From NCBI GenBank assembly GCA_035041965.1, contig JAPYMA010000325.1:310001-374000 (forward strand): a DNA stretch of 64,000 nt, written 5' to 3'. The DNA is from Anisakis pegreffii (Eukaryota; Nematoda; Chromadorea; Rhabditida; Anisakidae). The notes under the pieces were generated by a model. That model made no database searches. It saw only the letters and a list, made by a program, of their open reading frames with translations, and had not been told where the DNA came from. Shown here piece by piece: positions 1-12,608 of this stretch. The number at the start of each line of letters is the position of its first letter. The stretch's first letter is position 1. The translations under genes and the position numbers were made by a program.

Positions 1-115
1 TCTTAGCGTCACGCTCGTATCATGTTTAGAAGTTATTTATAAGAATGTAAATAGTTCATATTTGATGAGTAATGTTTTGGTTGCGTGCAATATTCTTAAG
101 TATTTTCTTGTACAG

Positions 116-3100
116 ATGACTTCGCGTCGGCGTGGTCAACGCTTTTAGAGTATATCGAGTACTTGGCTGCATCCGATAACAGTGAAATGTCACTTGCGGC
201 TATCAAAAGCTTTCAGGTGAACTGATTTATCCAATTATTTGTTCAGTGATTTATTTTTGCTCGTTATTGAAATGACCGAAAGGTTTTGCCTATATCATTG
301 TACGAGAAAAATTGTGATTCGTTCGTCGAGATTTTAAAGTAGGAGCGTATGAGTGATTGCGTTGGATGTCTTCAATTAATTTTTTCGTTTAGTAATAATT
401 TTTTTCAATTTTTGTGAGTTTTCATGATTTTGAGGACATAGTTGTTTTAGGAGGTGTTACTCGGTCGAGTCACACAACAATCGATGGCTGATATGAATTT
501 ACGTGAACGATCAGCGGGGTGGGTTTTGCGTTAGTTGATTTAGTTTTGATTCAGTGTGGTATTGAATTAAATTGTGTATGTGAAGATACACATCCACAAT
601 GCGTTTAGCATCGATTTTTGATTGAAGTGAACTGATCGTAACTATTTTCATGCCCCACATTTGATTTTTTTTGTTGAATAATTTCATTAATTGCATTTAT
701 AAATTTATATTGTCATTTCTTTGCATAAAGCCAACTTCAGTTAAAAGAAAACTGATATATTTTCGCATAAAAAACTCCAAACCAAACAAATTTGAAACTA
801 GCGAGAATCAGACTTGTAATTAGAATTATTATAAATTTGAAAAACTCTCCACAATTGATATTTGCAGTTGTTGGCTAGCAGTCAGATACTTATCTGATTT
901 TAGTTTTTAACGGATTTCATCTTTCAGTAAAGGTAACAATGCTGCCGTGACAAGCGCACAAGACGAGTCATTATATTTACCTGAAAATCTATGGGTTGTT
1001 TCGTGGCAGGTTCATTGTTTTGTTTGGTTCATTTCATTTTAGATTCTATTGTTGAATCTTTATAATGTCACAACGATGCAAAAAAGAATGTGTCGATATT
1101 ATTTAATGCAGCAGAATTCGATGCTTTCATTTCGTTATATTCTATTCGCTTTTTTTTGGAACATTTCACAAAAATGTTTTGTAGATTGTAAATACTAGCG
1201 TTTTGAAAGAAATTTATGTTGAAGAATATGAAAATGGGCGATTATTGGTTAGTGTTTTTAGGTTAACAAATGAGTTGCAGTGTTGGTAAAAGTAAATACT
1301 GATTAGAATAATGGTAGTGATAATTAAGTGATAAGAGTAATAATGCATTATATTCAGTGTTGGATGCGAATATCGCAATCGTTGATCAGTCCACAACCGC
1401 GAAACGTCTCGCATCAGTTGTCTCAAAATCCCGCCGGAGTATTCACTGAAAAGTTTGTTTTATTCAGAGTTTTCATTTAGATTATTTCATTACGTTATTT
1501 GGATTATTATTTCATTAGAATCATTATATTATTATTTTATTTATTATTTACGTTATTCAGATTATTTCATTATGTTTCATACCATTGTTTAGTTGCCTCT
1601 TTAGGTGAAATGTGGTATATTTAGGGCTTTAGGAGAGAGTTGAGCGGTTTTAAGGACGATTTGTTACAGATTAGATTGAGGGGTGGTTACTTACCTGATA
1701 TTTATGAAGTACAGAGTTCTTCACATGGAGAAGATTTATTTCGTTATTGCGATTTGAGAATTTTAAAATATGAGAGTTTTTGAGTGATGTGCAACTTCGC
1801 AATGAACTTGCAGAATCGATGCACCACTGAAGCATTACATTCCTGGCGCTGCGCATTTGACCACAATCTTACACGTGTTCTCACCGTTATTTGAAAGAGT
1901 CAAAAAGAAACTTCCCGTCGACGAGTTGAGATATGATCGAGTACCGACTATTTTGAAGGTATTTTCAGTGGATATCGCTGATTTTATTTGGTATTTTCTC
2001 GATAAACTATGCAACTGCGATAATAATGATCGTTATGAAAGTTGTTACGATTGTTATCATAGCGATTTTAGTTAAAAGTTTAATGGAGTTTTGTTGGTTT
2101 TCTGAAATTATTTATTTGATGTAGAGAAATATTTTGTTGGAAATGATTCGTTTGAAGGGCATAATAGGCGTACCGATCTCAACCGAGCAAGCGCCATTCA
2201 TAATGTGTACATCGGCCGAGATAACACCCACTCAAGAGAGTGTTCTTGATTGTGTTCGAATTATGTACTTGGTGAGTAGTGTGTGTGTGTTTTTTTTTTG
2301 GGGGGGGGGGATATCGAGTCCGTTCATTTAAATTTGTTTATGGTTTATATTTATTCGTTAAGCATTTTTGTTCATTTATGGTGATGTAATATATTTGTGT
2401 GTTGTTATTATGTAGAAGTGTATTATTATTGACTGACTCAATCGGTTTTACTGTTTGTCATTATAATGTTGCATTCATTTATAGTTTGTAATGATATCTG
2501 TTACAGGAAATAATTGATCCGAGTTCAAGCTTGCGGCCCGCATTACCAGATCTATTTCGTTTGATGCTTGATTTTGTGATACTGGCAACACGAGCACCTG
2601 AGTCTGAATTCATGAAACGGCAAAAAGATGGCGTTAGTGATATTTCAGTTGTGTGATCATTTCATTTGACTCGTTTATTTCGTGCTGTTAGATCGTTTTT
2701 TTTGGTTTTTTAAACAGAATTATAGATGAGCAGGAAATGAAGAAATTGGTAAACGTACAGATTTTAGTGAATTTTCAGTGAATTCTATAAAATTTCATGC
2801 GTATGGTTATGTCTCATGAGTTATATCTGTGTGAACAAGTTGCAGGCTCATTGGTCTGTTCAAAATATGATTCCGTTCGCAGAGCTCTCACTGAAAACGC
2901 TGGTCGAATTCTATGCAAATACGGCGCATTATCACGAAATCGTCGAATCCACAATTCTTGTTGATATTGTACGAGTAAGTATTGAAGTAATCGTTCGAGA
3001 CATACTTCAATAACCGAAATCGTTCAACTGAACAATTCAGTTTACCTTGAGCATTCACAAGAAATGATCGCGTTTCAGTGTTTGAGCGAACCAATGGAGT

Positions 3101-6100
3101 TGAAGTATGAGTGTCCATCGCAAACCACTTGGAAGGCCGCATGTTCTGCGTTCATCACGATTGTTCGTTTAGGAATACCGATTGCAAGACAACAAGGTGA
3201 CTGACTGAGCATTTCATTTAATTTGAATTCACTTTTCGATCCATTCCTGTGATGATTAATAAGATTTGCTATTATTGCTGCCAGAAAATAGAGGAAAATT
3301 CCCAACAAGCGAAATTTACTTTGTATTTATTTCAGTTCGTTTATACAGCGCTCTGTGGCCAGCAATAGCGGATGCTATTGAGCAGTTTTTGTTTACAACG
3401 AGGTTGATTTTGCTTTTTTGAAATTTATGTTGTTGCTGATTTATCGTCATTGATTTCGTTTACTGACTGATCTGGTAATGTAATGAAGATTTTGGCGATA
3501 ACGTTTCCGTGTGATGTATGGAGTTTATTGCCAACTGATCAAGGTAGTAAAAATTTTGATAATATTAATACTGAGAAGGAACGTTATGAAAGTTTGTAAA
3601 AGGAGTGAAAAATGACAAAAATATTTTTTTGGTTGCAGTCATCCGCCAACACCGCTGAATGCAGAAGAAAGGAAACGACACGAATACATCGACTGTCAAC
3701 TGATTGAGCTGATTCGTACTGAGGTTTGTTCGTTTTCAGTTTCAGTTCATTTGTGAAATTATGAGTGATTCATTAGTTTTGTATGTGATGTGGTATTGAA
3801 GCAGGGGTTGATTGATAATGTTTTATCGATATCGTAATACTGGATAATATTGACGTAAATACTGGCATTGTTAATGGGTTTATGAGAACATATAATATAA
3901 CACGAACAGATTCAGATTTAGATTATATAGATTATGCAGATTTAGATTCAGATTATAACACCACAAGTATAATTCAGTGACGAAAACGAGAACGGTGCCG
4001 TCTAAAAAAGCTCCGTCAGTTGCTCGATGCTAACGTAATAGCAATTGTAATGATGTCGTGATAATAGCGGTGATATTCACGATGTTTTAGGTGCTGCCTT
4101 ATGCGAGCAAATTGCCGTCAGATTTCAACAAACGTATAATAGACGTGCTGAACCGTGGATCGATCAGTACGTTAGATGCGAATGATGTTTTAGGTTTGTT
4201 TTGTCTTTGGCTTCATTAATCAATCACCGCCGTTGCATTAATGCTGATTGCTACTGCGATCAAACTAAACTTTATTCGTTGTGATGCGCTTTGCTCACTA
4301 CTAACATTTGCGAAATTATACATTCGCTATCAATAATATTTTCATTTGTGAACATTCAGCTTCCTTGAAGTTGCATTCAACTGCTGCTGCTGCATGCCCT
4401 TTGTAACATAACAGAAATGTCACAGTGCATCGTTCTTTAACGTTTCATTTTGGGCGCTATCAAAACAGTGCGATTGCCTTTTGAAACTGAGAAGATGAAA
4501 TGATTTATCATGAGAATTTATGTTTTATTGATAACAGAGAATGAAAACATTTTTGCCGAATGAATCAAAGATGTTCCAGATACATTTAACATAAACTCGA
4601 CACGGTGCACTCTAATGAATAAGTGTTTGTTTTTGTCCTCCAATAACTAATTCATTTTTGGTTTGCCACCAGCAAACTTCTGTTTTTTTTGTCAAAAATC
4701 AGTTTTATTGGGTGCTTTGGGCATCTTGCTTACAATATCTGGGTTGGATTTTGCAAAAGATTTGTTTGGATTATTCGCTTAAAAAAGAAATCGTTCACAA
4801 TTAATTGGTGCAGTCTGGAGCTTTGAAATTTTGAACAGTTTTTTTGCGAAGGTGTCCTACTGAAATCGGTGACATTTATTGATTTTTGTCGTTCTTTTTT
4901 GGTTGACAAAAGTGGTAATTCAGTTTCTCGTTCAAGCAAGGAAATTTTTGTTTGAAAATCTCGTGACGTTCTCTTCATCTCTGCATCCTGTTTTTAATTC
5001 GAGGCTTAATTCTCTTCTTTTCATTGCTGTGGTAAGGCAAAATTATTTCTTTCTGTGTTCTTGAGAGGATGCCTCAGAACTGTTACAGAAAATCCTTCCT
5101 GTCTCTCTCGCTCGCTGAATGCAAATGTCATCGATTATGGTTGCTGCTATTTTCTAATATTTTTGTGCTTCTTAACTAACTTCTTAACTAACATTGCTAG
5201 GGTTTTGTCCCCCTTATGTGTGTGTGTGATGAAAACTAACCAACTGAATGAACATTTGAATGTTCCATTCTCTTATAGCTTTAGACTCATATCTGCAACG
5301 AACGGATCTGTCGCGCGTTTGTTTCGATGCGTTGTTATCGATGAGTCAAAGCGAAGAACCGCAGCATTTGATCAGCAGCACAACAATCACACAACAACAG
5401 TTGTCAGCTCACGATCAGTCTGATAGTGCGAAAGGTTCGTTCAGTTTTTGTTGAAATCTGCTTGAACAATGCTCATATTTAGGTGAATAATACCGATAGT
5501 AATGTGGTGTGGCTGATTTTTATCGGTCATTTAGGGAATTGAGTGTGAAACGTTTGTTGGTTCAGTGGAGAGCTTGCAGACGTTTATTTATTTATTGTTA
5601 CTGGAAATTATGTGCTTACAGAAATGTTCGTTGTTCCGTATTTGCTGCGATTTTTTATGTTTTGTTGCAGTGTTATTTTCTGGAATCATTATTAAACTTC
5701 GAAGTGAAACAATGAAAAATTGATAATTTGTTCAGGAGGTGTACACATTAATGGTAACACAGTGCCTGCATCATCACCAGAAAACAGTAATTGCTTAGGA
5801 AGTTCGGCGATAGCCTCTTTGCTGGATAGATGCAGACAGGTTGGTGTTGGCTTGTTTGATTAATTTTGGTGTATGTGAAGAGGACAACAACAACGGTGGG
5901 AAGGCGTACTGTATTGGTTGAGTTGTTCGGGTGAACGTGAATGATACATATGACAGTTTTCGAATGGAAGCGATTTTTGCTGATGGCAATACGAGAAGAG
6001 TCATTAGCCTATTGAAACAGATCGAATAAAGGAGAAAGCATCAAAAAATTGAATGAATAATGAGTAATTTTTGAGGTGATGACAAATTTCGTTCATGACG

Positions 6101-6580
6101 AGCAATCATCAGGACATTTACGAATGCCACAAGAGCGTTTGATGGAAATGATTTCGATTCTGCGTGCGATCAGTACGTTGATCGAGGGACTGGCGAAACG
6201 AAACGATGCGCAAAAATCGGATTTCTTCCATGAAATTGTTAATATTTATCCGTTATTGGTGGACTGTCTTCCGAGCTCAAGAGCCGATCCACAGGTAGTA
6301 ATGAATTGTTTGTTATTGCTATTGTTTTGGTTGCATTTTTTTGAGGGATTGATTGATTTGCTTATTGTTTCGTTTATTGTTTATTCATTCACTGAAATTT
6401 CATTGTTCGGTTGATGAGATTTGCGAAAAATTAAGTAATATTTAGTGGTGGTAGACAATAGAAATGAACATGAGTGAAGTATTGAAGTGTTGAAGAGATT
6501 GAAGTTTTCAGGTTGAACAGTCGTTGATGGCTGCTTTAAAGTCTTACCAAACGTTACTTCTTCTGAAGCTTAATCGATAA
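116..6580 (+). CDS. mon-2: MON2 homologue, 3' part (5' end outside window)
   Basis: MON2 is a large Arf-GEF-like HEAT-repeat scaffold without a Sec7 domain; in animals it works at endosome/trans-Golgi membranes with Dopey and a class-4 P4-ATPase in cargo recycling. I join 16 exons, all phase-consistent: 116-216, 451-518, 928-1009, 1358-1452, 1814-1958, 2125-2271, 2507-2632, 2846-2974, 3079-3196, 3336-3402, 3639-3723, 4091-4193, 5279-5434, 5736-5839, 6076-6294, 6512-6580, about 604 residues ending in TAA. Recognisable C-terminal MON2 signatures are YIDCQLIELIRTEVLPYASK (junction of exons 11-12) and the last helical block with LMEMISILRAISTLIEGL. The residues encoded by exons 13-14 (5279-5839) are Ser/Gln/Asn-rich, as expected of a less conserved linker. 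Bases 1-115 are intron and the N-terminal half lies to the left. Exon 15 uses a weak TTTTGAG acceptor. Family identity rests on recall of the human protein, not on a search. Confidence 0.88.
2278..2310 (+). repeat. TG/T/G homopolymer tract inside mon-2 intron
   Basis: A short (GT)n run passes into a T run of about ten and a G run of about ten, starting just behind the splice donor of mon-2 exon 6. Runs like this are prone to replication slippage and sequencing error; I see no coding consequence because they are intronic. Confidence 0.8.
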
Positions 6581-7551
6581 TAAACGAACGCAATTTGTTG
6601 ATTCCAGGAATCGAATTATTCCACACTCAGTGATATTTTGATAACTAATAATTTATTAACACATTATGTTGTATTGTTACATCATAATATTCATTATCTA
6701 CTTTTGTATATAATGAATGTTATGTTTTTATAAGATTATTCATTACTTTATTTATTTAACTGAGTATTGTTCGTTGGCAATGTTATATTCATCGTTATAA
6801 GTTGATTAGCTCAAGCGAACTGTTGAAATGTGTAGGGAATGGAAAAAAAGCGCTATGGTTTGTACTTTGCAATAACGCCGTATTCTAACATATGAGTGCG
6901 GTAGAATACGAGACAATAGTTGACGGGGTACTGAGCGTGTGGCGTTTGTGATGGATATAGGAAATGCTGAGCTTTTATGGTAGCTTTAGGGATTATAGTT
7001 GGAACAAAATGACTAGATAATTAGATTAAAGGCATGTTAGTAACTGGCTTCGGCTCGATAAAATCGACGGCCCATATTGATAGATCACCGTTAAGTTTCA
7101 AGAAAAAACATCCCATTAAGCAGTACGTTCAAAGTTATTAGAGTGAATTTGGTGAAAAAATAGAATTTCTGTAGTTTTCTCGTCTAACAGTAAGAGGGAT
7201 GGATACCTTCTGAAAGGTGACTTACGATTGCATTCAAATCTTCTGAGGTGGTGAGCGATTAGCTGCTGTTGCAGGCAAGGATGATGAGTTATTGAAGTAG
7301 AATTTAGTTACTGCGATTATTGCTTGGCGTTCATTTGATTAGGTTTGTGTAAAAATTATTTTCTTTTGTTTGTTTCCTCTTTTTTTTTTGCAAAAAATGG
7401 CAATTCGCTTTCAGTGGGTAAAAAATTTGCATTATATTGTATTGTATTATATTCGCTTAAGTTGATTTGGTGGTTGTGTGTTTGTTTCTTTTCTTTTTTT
7501 GTTGACTTGTAATGATGAACTTGATTTAGAGCGTTTAATTTATTAAAGCAG

Positions 7552-7594
7552 AATAAATTACCCTAATTACCACGGTAAGATAAGGTAATTTATT
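7552..7594. repeat. Inverted repeat (hairpin)
   Basis: The arms AATAAATTACC (7552-7562) and GGTAATTTATT (7584-7594) are exact reverse complements of 11 bp around a 21-nt centre, and the centre itself contains TTACC-AC-GGTAA, so a nested stem is possible. It lies about 1 kb beyond the mon-2 stop codon. Its left arm contains AATAAA, but I have no evidence that this marks a transcript end. Confidence 0.6.
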
Positions 7595-10500
7595 AATGTA
7601 TTCATTTGTTCATTGTGATATTGTTTAAGAGTTAATATAGCAGTGCGATTTTACAATTGCCGTTGAGTTGTTTTTCTTTTGCATATTGCGATGCTTAATT
7701 TATTGTTTTTTGTTGTTGTTTCTTTTGATCAATTTGCGTTATTATTAGCGTTGCCAAATGATATTATTTAATGTTTAGAGATGTAAGAATTTGCAAACGT
7801 CTTCTTAAGCAAATGTAGTACAACCGTGAACTGCTTTTATTTGATGCGTGAGGCTGAATGATAAACAAGCTTGAGAGAATGAATATTTTAACAATACTGA
7901 GAGTGCTGCGACATTTGCAAACGTTTCCCCTCCAGTTTTGGACAGCGATTTTTCTGGATGTCTTCATTTTAGAGGTGATATTAGATAACTGTGAGAGCGA
8001 GAAATTTCAGTTCGTTTTTAGATCTTCAATAGGGAGAAATTACAAATGTGATTAATTGGCCGCAGACTAGCTTAGAGGATTATTTTGATTAATATCAGTT
8101 GAAATTAATCATGTAACGAAGCATATTGATAAGAATATATACTAGATAATAATAGATATAGTCATAGAACCGAATAATAAGAGTGAAACGTATTTGCTCT
8201 CAATTGATCAAGATGCTGAAAGATATAACGATAGTTTTAAAAAAATAGTTCGACGAAATGTAATGTCGAATTGTATTCCGCCTACCTCAGTCTCAAGCAA
8301 TTCCATTCAGCTTATTTATATTTTCGTTGTTTTTTCACGCATAAAATCATGTTTTTCGCTCCATAACTTCAGTATTAAGAATTTCTGTTGTGATCCTTCA
8401 GTGAGTGGTGATGTGATTTGTATGTTCGATGATGAACTTGGGTGAAATGCGAGTGGTGACTGATAAAATAATATATTTATTTGATGCCACTTTATTTGTG
8501 ATCATGTCGTGCTATTCGAAAGCAATACACCATGAAATCGGTGTCTTATCTGCAGTGATTACCTCATATTTTTGCTATTTCAGTGAACATTCGATAGTTT
8601 GAAATGAATTGTTTATCATTCAATTTGAATTACTATATAAACCATAATTTTGAGTTAGATTTACGATTCAAGGTTCGAGCTAAGCTTTGATAGGTTCTTA
8701 TATTACCGTTGCTATTGTATGGGTTAAATCTCTCAATTCATAGCACAGTCCAAGTCGTTTTTTCAAGTCAGTTTATGCCTTACTAAGTTAGAATTAAGTC
8801 TAACTGCGTTTCGTTTTCAACCTATCTATTCAGTTATCAGGTTGTCTTCATTAATCACTCATCCTCATTTAATTTGTGTTTTTTTAGTTTTGTATCGTCT
8901 CTTGTCTATGAAGTAATTATGGAAGTGTGTTGTCAATTGCATGTGCTGTAAACAATCACCATCAAAATTACGAGTTAATTACGAATTGTTAACGATAAGG
9001 AATGCGCACTTTTACGCGATTATTTGTAAGCCAAAGATCTTTCATTCTACATTTTCACTTGTTCATCTGCATCTTTTTATGACTTCGACCGTTTGATTTT
9101 GTTCAGTTACTAATGTAAATTTATGTCCTGGCGTCAATTTCCGAAAGTGGTGTATTTGTTTGCTCTTTTATCAATACGGAGGGAATTGGTCATGAACAAA
9201 CTTATTGTGATGTTCTGAAGGATTAATAAGAAAATGCGTTGCATTGAGCAGTTGAAACGAAGAGGCGGTGACCAGATGAGACTGTGATACTCGGCTTATT
9301 AGTTACAGTATAACAGCCACATCGGGTTACTGCAACCCGTTCTCTTTATTTAGTAGCAGAGGGGTAGTGGAGGAATTTGGAGGAAATTGTTGATACAACT
9401 TGCTGGCTGCTTTGAGAAGATATTCATAAATTGACTGATGTTGAACCGGTGAGTAGGCGAAAAGTTGCCAGGATACGTGCAATCGGTTACACGTATTGCT
9501 GGTGATGCCGCATCTGATTTTAAGGTATCGAGAAATTAGAATCTTTGATGAGAATGGAGGTAAAGCGCTGGTAATCCACATACCACACCAAGCAGGTCGT
9601 TCAAAATGTGCAACGATCATGAATCGGTCAACGATGCGCCATCTGAACGCCCTCTTCGTGGTGGTTGTTCTAGGAAGTCGATATGGTTTTCAAGGAAATA
9701 GTTAGGGTGAGCGACGTGAGATGCATTGTAGAACTCGAAAACTGAATTGAAATACATTTTCAGTGAAGTGATGGCAAAGCTATAAACCACTGAATGTGAT
9801 ATCTAGTCATATCGGTCAATTGCTCTACGACTACGATACACATTCAGTCGTTTACAGAAAAATTTCACTTCTGAGAAGATGGAATGATGAAATTTAGAAC
9901 TAGTCGGACAATTTGTTGAACCATTGAGTTATAGGTTCGGTGAGGAAGAAACTTAGTTAAAGCATAATGAAAGGTAATGGGAATTGAACGGGAATTGGGT
10001 TTGTGGATTTATAAAGTGACGATAAAAAGAAGCAGAAGGATATCGTAGATCTGTTGAATATTGGAGAAGACTTGAGCGTTTGAGTGTGCATGAGGATTTG
10101 ATGAATTTGATTTTATATGAGATTGATGAGGGCGGTAACTGAGGGTGGTGATTTAAAGTGATTGGTGATGACAGAGTGGACAGTGTTAATCGGTGAGAGA
10201 CGACTGCAGGGACGGTGCAGTTTGGTTTGGATTATTAATGGAGTGCAGAGTGGGGATGATTGAGATGTGAATGGCGTGTTTTGAGGTGTTTAGTCATGAA
10301 ATGACGAGTGTTTTGATGGATTTTGTTGCTGAAGGCACTGTTGATCCGTTACATTCTCAGTTGAATCCTCAAGCAATTTTTTGCTTTTTGTGATGGGAAA
10401 TATTTTGGTTCTACTATAATTTTAACATTTTGATTATTTTTAAAGCAATTTTCAAAAATTTTGCAATACTTGTTATTACTGGTAATTTGTTGTAATCGTT

Positions 10501-12493
10501 TTCATAATTTTAAAGTTGATTTTAATTAGGCGACGTAACTTCAAAGTTAAAGGCAATGATATCGTAACCGTTCTTTTGAGGATATGAAATCTTTTTATGT
10601 GTTCAAAATTATTCAGCAGTCACAATATCGCACTAGTAATTTACATATCACCTTTTCGTCATAAAAATATAGCCCGTAATAGGTTGTGATTGTGTTCAGT
10701 CAGTTTGTTTGTAAATAATTGTGAATGGATTGAGATCGTTGAGGTGTAGCTGAGCTGGCTAAAGCCATTAGATGATGGTTTGTCATTGGAAAGCATGTTT
10801 TGTCAAGTGAATTTGCATAGCACTCTCCGTTAGATTACGTATTCATTATTGGAACGAGCTTGGAATATTTTCCATGTCAATTTCTTCAAATGTTCGATAC
10901 GTTGCGGTTCATACTGGTAGGTTATCTGGTGGTATTTTGTTGAAACTGTTTAGTAGAGAGAACTGAATGAATGTTTGAGTGTGGTGGATCAGTGGATCAG
11001 TTTCGGTGGATTAGTATTTGAGATGAAGAAGTTGTTACAATCTGTAGTAGAACATTTCACGGAAACTCTTTCAAATGGTATCGGATAGCCTCGGATTTAG
11101 AATGCACTATTATTTTCCATTGATGATCAGTGATATTCTCGAATTTTTGAGAGACTTCAGAGATTTCGTTTCTTTTGAGTAGTGGCAATTGTTGCTGCTT
11201 GTTTTGCGTTAGTGAAATTTACATCTTAACAGGGTCCTTGTAAAGATTCTAGTATCTTTACTATCTCTCTGATTGAGGCTACTATTTCATCGGCGGAAAA
11301 AGTTTTGAGATTCGGTGTTTCCGAGTAGAAATTGAAATTTAAAAATTATTTCACTATAATATAATATAGCGCTGAAGAATTGTAAAGTTCCACGTGTATG
11401 AGAGCAACGTTTAATTGTGTGTGTATGTGATGAGCGTTTTGTATACGGTAGACGACGAGTGTCGAAGGAATAGTGTGTGTTGAATGTTGTAGAGGCAACG
11501 AGAGTTTCGTTGTGAGTATTCATTCATGTGTGTGCGAATAATATCGAAGAAGATTTTCCGTACGTCCACTTCGAAATTTGATTCTTTTCGCAGTTTTCCA
11601 CTTGTCAGTCAATTTCTCAATGGTTATGAATTTTCGAATCGATTCCAAAAATTTATAATTAATTGTTCACGAATAGCCAGCTGAGAGCCGACCGGTTACC
11701 TAACATTTATGAAATGACCAGTTATTGCGAGTGGTTTTCATGAATAAACAATTTTTCTAATGGGACATTAACAAGAGAAGGAAATTCGGATGGAAATTCT
11801 CTTTTTTCTTAAAAAAATCCTCTCAAAATTTCCGTCTATTCGTGCATTCATGCTCATTTTAATACATTGTTTGAATCGATCAATATGATTTTGGCTTATT
11901 CACAACTTTATTAGCATTTATCGGCAAAAAAATGAACACTTCTCAAAAGCGAAGATGTTGTTGGTCAGTTTGCATGTATAAGTTTATTGTATTGAGATAT
12001 AAGAGGAGGGATTGATTGAAATGTTGAGAAAAAATTAAAACTATATCAAAAAACGGTTCTGATTTATATGCAAGAATGACATGGTTTTGGAACTGGATGC
12101 AAGTTTATGAACGGTGGTGATAGGATATGAAAAAGCATTTGTTTGTGAGTGGTGCAAATACTGGTGTGGAAGAGAAGTGCTCTGTAAAATGAGAAGGTCT
12201 TGTCATCATTGAGTAGTGTGTTGTCATCAACTGATTCACCAACTTGAGTAGCCATTAAAAATGCTTCCGATTTACAGTCGTGCCACAGCAGCAGTGGTTT
12301 GTTTTCACTTGTTTCGATCGTTGTTGATTCGGATGATTTCTTTTTGAAGGGGAGAATATTTGTGAATGGAATTTTGCAATTGATTCAGTTGATTTGGTTG
12401 ATTAGTTTTGTTGATATTCATTCCTCCGTGTGATTTGTATTCACTGATGGTAGATAACTGAATGATCAACTTGTATCAGTTAGGATGACGATC

Positions 12494-12513
12494 GATTGAT
12501 TGATTGATTGATT
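12494..12513 (+). repeat. (GATT)n microsatellite
   Basis: About five tandem GATT units lie some 100 bases upstream of the COPG start codon. It may fall in the promoter or outron of COPG; no other role is visible. Confidence 0.8.
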
Positions 12514-12591
12514 ATATGACTATTGATGTGATAACGATAAGTGATTGTTGAAAGTATTCCCTTGAGAGGGCGTACGACATTGTTTCATAGA

Positions 12592-12602
12592 ATTAATTTC
12601 AG
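12592..12602 (+). promoter_or_regulatory. Probable trans-splice acceptor of COPG
   Basis: ATTAATTTCAG ends at 12602, six bases before the COPG ATG at 12609. No upstream exon can be joined to it, so it looks like a spliced-leader acceptor, which in nematodes usually lies very close to the start codon. Confidence 0.6.
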
Positions 12603-12608
12603 TTCGGT

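Larger units (their letters stand above)
6581..12608. other. 6 kb without a supported gene (mon-2 to COPG)
   Basis: No set of splice-linked exons resembling a protein could be built here. The + strand is rich in G and T, like the introns of the flanking + genes, most clearly at 10000-10330, so part may be transcribed rightward (mon-2 3' UTR or an unseen COPG 5' exon). Isolated items: an inverted repeat at 7552-7594, overlapping reading frames on both strands at 9327-9705, and a GATT microsatellite at 12494-12513. The longest open frames are below 100 codons and show no family signature. Confidence 0.5.

Noticed and set aside
10738..10830. tRNA-like stretch GTGTAGCTGAGCTGGCTAAAGC
   Set aside because: Resembles an A box, but no B box (GGTTCGAANCC) follows at a suitable distance and no acceptor stem can be paired.
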